Below are positions 59,636 through 64,000 of a stretch of DNA of 64,000 bases, in pieces. The stretch comes from Malus domestica (taxonomy: Eukaryota > Streptophyta > Magnoliopsida > Rosales > Rosaceae). A program made the position numbers and the translations under genes. The DNA is taken from positions 25,907,501 to 25,971,500 of the forward strand of contig NC_091661.1 in the NCBI RefSeq assembly GCF_042453785.1. The letters run 5' to 3'. Below the pieces are notes generated by a model, which saw only the letters and a program-made list of their open reading frames with translations, made no database searches and had not been told where the DNA came from. How positions within the stretch are numbered: position 1 is the stretch's first letter; each line of letters opens with the position of its first letter.

Positions 59636-59770
59636 TATTTTTTTTAAATTTACTATAGTATCTATATTAAGAGGGTGAAGGAATTGACTAAACTTCACAA
59701 TAGGCTAACAATAATATGATTCAACTTCACATTTAACGAGCATCGAATCTAAAATCTTTCATTGATATCA
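59636..59770 (-). mobile_element. SINE copy (ggtctagtggtatt family), truncated
   Basis: Plus strand: poly(T), tactatagtatctatatta, gactaaacttcacaatag, ctaacaataatatgattc, gagcatcgaatctaaaat and ctttcattgat. The A-box end is lost. Confidence 0.55.
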
Positions 59771-61617
59771 ACTATAACATTCACATATATTAAAACAAAT
59801 GAGATAAACAAAGTGTGTCCGATTCACATAAAAATTTCTCATTGCGTTGTTGGTCCTCTTGTACAAAATTTCAAATGCGGGTCCCCGGGGGCATCATCAT
59901 GCATGGTACTACTGGGGTTTCCATCTATGGGAACTTCTTTCAATTATACAACAAGGCTTGAGTTACTAATACTCCACCGAAACACACAAGCAACATCTAC
60001 CACTGAATGAGGTCTGAGTGTCAATTTATACAACAAGGCCATCATTCAATCTAAGAAACACACTGTTACTTGTTTGACTTAGTATTGGGAGTTTGGGACT
60101 CACCTCATGATATAGGACGTTAGGATATGGTCAGGATGATTATCATTTTACTTGAATACATGAGGACCCTCAAGATCAGTTATCCACATACGCGTTAATC
60201 GGTTTCTCACCACTGTAAACATATGGGGTACGTACACGAATAGTTGTCATAAATCAATCACGTGCTCGCTCACAATTAACCTAGCTAGTATTTTCTTAAA
60301 AAATTATTTCAAGAAAAAAAGAATTGGCGAACATATTTTGAATATGAAGAAAATAATATAATTTAGGTGGATATCGCACCATGTCCATAGAGGCAAGGAT
60401 GAAGGATCACGAATACAATAAGATAAGTACAATTAATACAAATAATTGTAAGGTCTATGCAGGATGCATTTTACAAATTTTGTTACTGATAGTAGTAACA
60501 GACACTAGTAATATCACCTAACATGCATGTCGAATTGGTATTCTCAACAATAATGCGATGATGCGATATGGTGTACAAAGCGCGTGAAGAAAGAAATTAT
60601 TCGGATGTTTTTCGCTGCAGAAATGATTCCCAAAAGACTTCTACGTACGCGTAGGTGCTGGTGAAAAAGGTGAAGGCATGAAGTTGAAATATGCAGTGCT
60701 TCAGCTTTTTACAAAGAAGATAAAGGTGGAGGGAGATTCTAAACGCAGGAGATCTTCCAAGACCAGATTCTTCCTTTTCCATATCTCCATCATTCCAGAA
60801 ATACAAAGAAAGAAATAAATAGAAATGAACTTTAGGATTTTGGCTGCAACTTGGGTGGGACTCGGAATGTATGTCGACTCTTGGCCGTTGAGAGAGCAAC
60901 ATTATATGCGAAAATGACACCAACTTTCTTTCACTTTTGTGGTCGAAAATGACACCACAGTCACAATATTCTTAGAAGACATACAATTTAATAACTTTCT
61001 GGTAAGTTTACGGAAAATGATATTCGTCCACCATTTATTTTTATCATTTGCACACTCTTACTTAATTATCTCTTGATTCTTTTTTAACTTTTTCAATTGC
61101 AAAGGTATTACGAACGACTAATAGCTCATACAAATTTATTTACTTATATTTTCTGTCTCCCTCTTTTCTCCAATTATTCATCGTACCCAAAATAATAATT
61201 AGGGAAAACCAAATCAACTTATAATTTCGGCTCATGAAGAAAAAAGAATAAAACCTTATTTTTTTATAGGAGAAATTAGGTTCTCATTCCTTTTTTTTTC
61301 AACTCCATTGATTAAAACCTTATTCCTTTTCAATTTTTTTATCAAGGTCTCTTGGTTTTAATAAACGTCATTAATTATTTCAATACTAAACTATTTTACA
61401 AGTCAAGATAATTAAATTTTATTTCTAAATATATTCGTTTTGTATCATATATTTTTATTTAGTTTATACCCATTTTAATTTGCAACCCTTTTTTAAATTG
61501 TACCAATTTTCTTTTCAGTTTTAGTTTGTACACATGTATTATTTATTTTTGTGTCCATATTTTTCAAACTTTTATTTGTACTCAATTATTTTAACCTTTT
61601 ATTTGTATCAATAATTT

Positions 61618-61860
61618 TTTAATAATGTACCCATTTGTCTTTTAAAAATGTGCCACTTTGTTATATGTAAAATGTACCCATTTTTTAATGTAAGACCTTT
61701 TTTTTCAATCTAAAATGTACCCCTTGTTTTTTTTTTATATGAAATGTACCCATTATTTTTTATATAAAATGTACTACATTTTTTGTATAAAATGTACCAA
61801 CTTTTGTATGTAAAATGTACCGTATAAAAATTACCAAGTTTTTGTATCTAAAATGTCATT
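61618..61860. repeat. Degenerate array of aaaatgtaccca units
   Basis: About eight to ten units of roughly 20-30 bases, each with (ta)aaatgtaccca followed by a T-rich spacer, e.g. gtaaaatgtacccatttttt, gaaatgtacccattattttt, ataaaatgtaccaac. Weaker versions reach left to about 61460 (tttgtacac, tttgtactcaat). Confidence 0.75.
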
Positions 61861-64000
61861 AATATAAGTAATGACAATTTTATGAGTTTTATTTTAAATA
61901 TAATTTATTTTAATGAAAAATCATGTCATTAAGATAAATTATACTTTTTTATATAAGTATATATTTTTTTTCAATCCCCAAAAATCATGGATTTTATTTA
62001 AAATCTCATTAATATAAGTAACTACAAATATCAAATTTTAATTTTAGAATTATGTTAACCTACATAGAAATGCATTATTGTATTAATTCAGGAACTTCAA
62101 TAAAAAACTAAAAACCAACAAGGTTTCAATCAAATAACGTTGATAAATAGGGACCACATCCAAAGCGACCATTTTTAATATTTTGTTATTGGTTTCACGG
62201 AGATGTAAGATTCAAACTTTGACAACTATCTATTAGTCTCTACTAATGCCTCTAAGTTCTTTTGTAAGACGTTTCGAGTTCGAATCTGTCTGAAGTAGAT
62301 TCAAACTCTGTATTATAATCAAGGGGTTTTACTTTGGTGCTACATATAACATTAAATGGTACGAACATTGGAGCGTCAAGATTAACAAGACCACAATAAA
62401 AATAATAATATAAACCAGTCTAAATCATCCAAATATTAATAATATTTAATGCTAGATAGCATAAAAAGAATTTTCCATAATCAAGCACTCAAAGCCGATT
62501 TACTGTATTATTATTGAATACGACACTGCGGTAGAAGATTGCTCAATCAAAAACTGCTTTTAGGGTTTTGGTCGAGTCAATTGTTTGGAATGGGAGGAAG
62601 GTGGTTTGGAAAGGTCCAATTGGAAAGACTATATTTGGTTTGGTATACGGGAAAAAGCAACTGAAAAGGTTGGCAAAAGCATATCATGTAAAGGAAAGTG
62701 CCAACAAAAACCCATCAAATCAAACACCCACTTAATTACATTCTCTAGTCTTTTAAAAACAACTTACATTAAACAGATTTATCGTCAAGTAACGTTTTTA
62801 TCTACTACACAAATCACGTGAAAAAAAAACTTACACATAAAATTATATTATTAAATTGAGAATTCGCGTGCAATTACCATGATCATAAAACGTGCGTGTA
62901 TGAATAGTTTGAAGAGGGAGGAAGAGAAGTAGAAGAAAACGTTTGATGATGGGTGAGGGGGTCCATTTCTTTCCTCTTCCCGAACCAAAAGCAAAGGAAG
63001 AAAAAAATCTTTTCAAATATACGATTTGAGGTGATGCATGCATGTGTGGTCGTGGTTTTAGGGTTTCACTCTCACGGTCTCACCCCATCACTTTTGTACC
63101 TTTACATATTCAACCAACCCTCTCTCGCCGTCCCTCTCACCACGATAAAGATAGGCAGCGACACCTGAGCATCTGTAAGGTTTTGTTTGATGGACTGGAT
63201 GAAATAGATTGTGATAAATTAAAATGAACTTGAGTTCAATTCATTATTTGTTATGTTAAAATGTGAGATGAATATAAATGGACACAATAAGCTATGAATC
63301 CACAATAGAGTGGTTATCTAACCTATCCGTTTACATGTGTTATAAGTGATGTCTTATAATTTTCTGCTAGTCCAATCATATCCCTAAGCCTAATTCCATC
63401 CAACCCACCAAACAAGCCGTAATAGTTTAGCTAAATGAGGTTTTGATTACTTTAATAAAAATAATTACAGAAAATTCAAGTTTTAAGCTAGCTTTAAAGA
63501 AAAAATGTTTGGATTGTTTAGAAAAAATTAATATTAAAATAGTTTAAACTAAGTTAAAATAGCTGGTATTGGTGGAGATGCTCAGATAAGTATTTTCTGC
63601 AAAAGAAAAGAGGTTTTTTTGACTTGCAATTTGATGCAATGAACATCGAAACGGAACAAAATACGCTTAAGGTATAGTCCATCTTGTGAATCTCAACGTT
63701 TAGTGATTGAATAATATGAAAAGATTACAACTCTAGCATCGTAAGTGTTGTTTATGTAGTGCATCATATCCGTAGACTTTCTAGGAGGACAAACAGAAAA
63801 CAAATTAAAGAAATAGCAGAGTATGGAAAATACCCAAAATTTCTTAAAATTATGTTTTGGGATAGTAACAATGAAATATAGCAAAAAATTCCCATACGTC
63901 AAGGCAAGACATTGAGTCTTATTCGTGACGTTTCTCTTTGCAACGATAGGTCATGTGTCGAAATCAAGGATCAAAGATCAAATTGACAATTCTTAAACTT

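Larger units (their letters stand above)
56683..64000. other. Gene-free right end of the window
   Basis: More than 7 kb with no gene that I can recognise. It contains a tandem duplication (57225-57454), a SINE-like repeat (59355-59530), a SINE copy (59636-59770) and a degenerate aaaatgtaccca array (61618-61860). Short open frames at 57745-57993, 60597-60923 and 62585-62821 have no family features. A catgcatg word (63036-63043) and pyrimidine-rich sequence at 63100-63150 might belong to a promoter of a gene beyond the window, but this is a guess. Confidence 0.5.

Noticed and set aside
60597-60923. 108-codon minus-strand frame
   Set aside because: No domain or motif; it overlaps a slightly GC-richer stretch, but no splice-supported extension was found.
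61618-61860. CRISPR-like array from repeated aaaatgtaccca units
   Set aside because: Spacers are low-complexity T-rich and variable, repeats are short and degenerate, and the DNA is clearly plant nuclear.

Overview
This is plant nuclear DNA, most likely from a rosid tree of the Rosaceae (apple/pear/Prunus type). Genes are split by short AT-rich GT-AG introns, and intergenic DNA is AT-rich and full of small dispersed elements (SINEs, MITEs, TRIMs, PIF/Harbinger, hAT). The family assignment is an inference from protein similarity and repeat style. I see no prokaryotic features, CRISPR array, rRNA gene or convincing tRNA gene.

Eight protein-coding genes can be modelled, seven of them exon by exon with frames that close exactly. 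In order: GINS subunit PSF3 (+, 1053-2635); a single-exon ELF4-type clock protein (+, 3582-3977); a secretory-pathway cyclophilin with 8 exons (-, 4493-6397); two tandem phosphoinositide-specific phospholipase C genes with 9 exons each (+, 9998-12980 and 17117-20594, the second PLC2-like); an intronless CRINKLY4-related receptor kinase of CCR3/CCR4 type (-, 26597-29017); a HAD/CTD-phosphatase-like protein with 6 exons (-, 37090-39555); and a plant DYRK-type kinase with 7 exons (-, 41514-44938). From memory of the Arabidopsis map, these are relatives of genes that lie together in At3g559xx (CYP21-2, PLC7, CCR3, a HAD phosphatase) and At2g400xx-401xx (ELF4, PLC6, a DYRK-like kinase). That would make this an unduplicated version of a segment that Arabidopsis carries twice.

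The 19 kb from 45 to 64 kb has no recognisable host gene and is dominated by mobile DNA. It holds a nearly intact PIF/Harbinger element (53915-56682) whose transposase is open in one frame except for two stop codons, and which carries a striking hairpin with two TGACGTCA sites just upstream of its TATA box. It also holds a deleted hAT element with a near-perfect 8-bp target duplication (49028-50064) and a TRIM retroelement (51606-51949). Across the window there are about ten copies of one tRNA-like SINE, several hairpin MITE families, a foldback element at 31.3-32.1 kb, a second TRIM at 33.3-33.7 kb, a tandem duplication at 21.5-23.2 kb and a duplicated 3' flank of the first PLC gene.

Functionally the genes are a mix of housekeeping (replication, protein folding, kinase and phosphatase) and signalling (phosphoinositide turnover, receptor kinase, clock). 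Nothing suggests that they form one pathway. I did not find a new multi-gene system; the most unusual structures are in the mobile elements, especially the Harbinger promoter hairpin.
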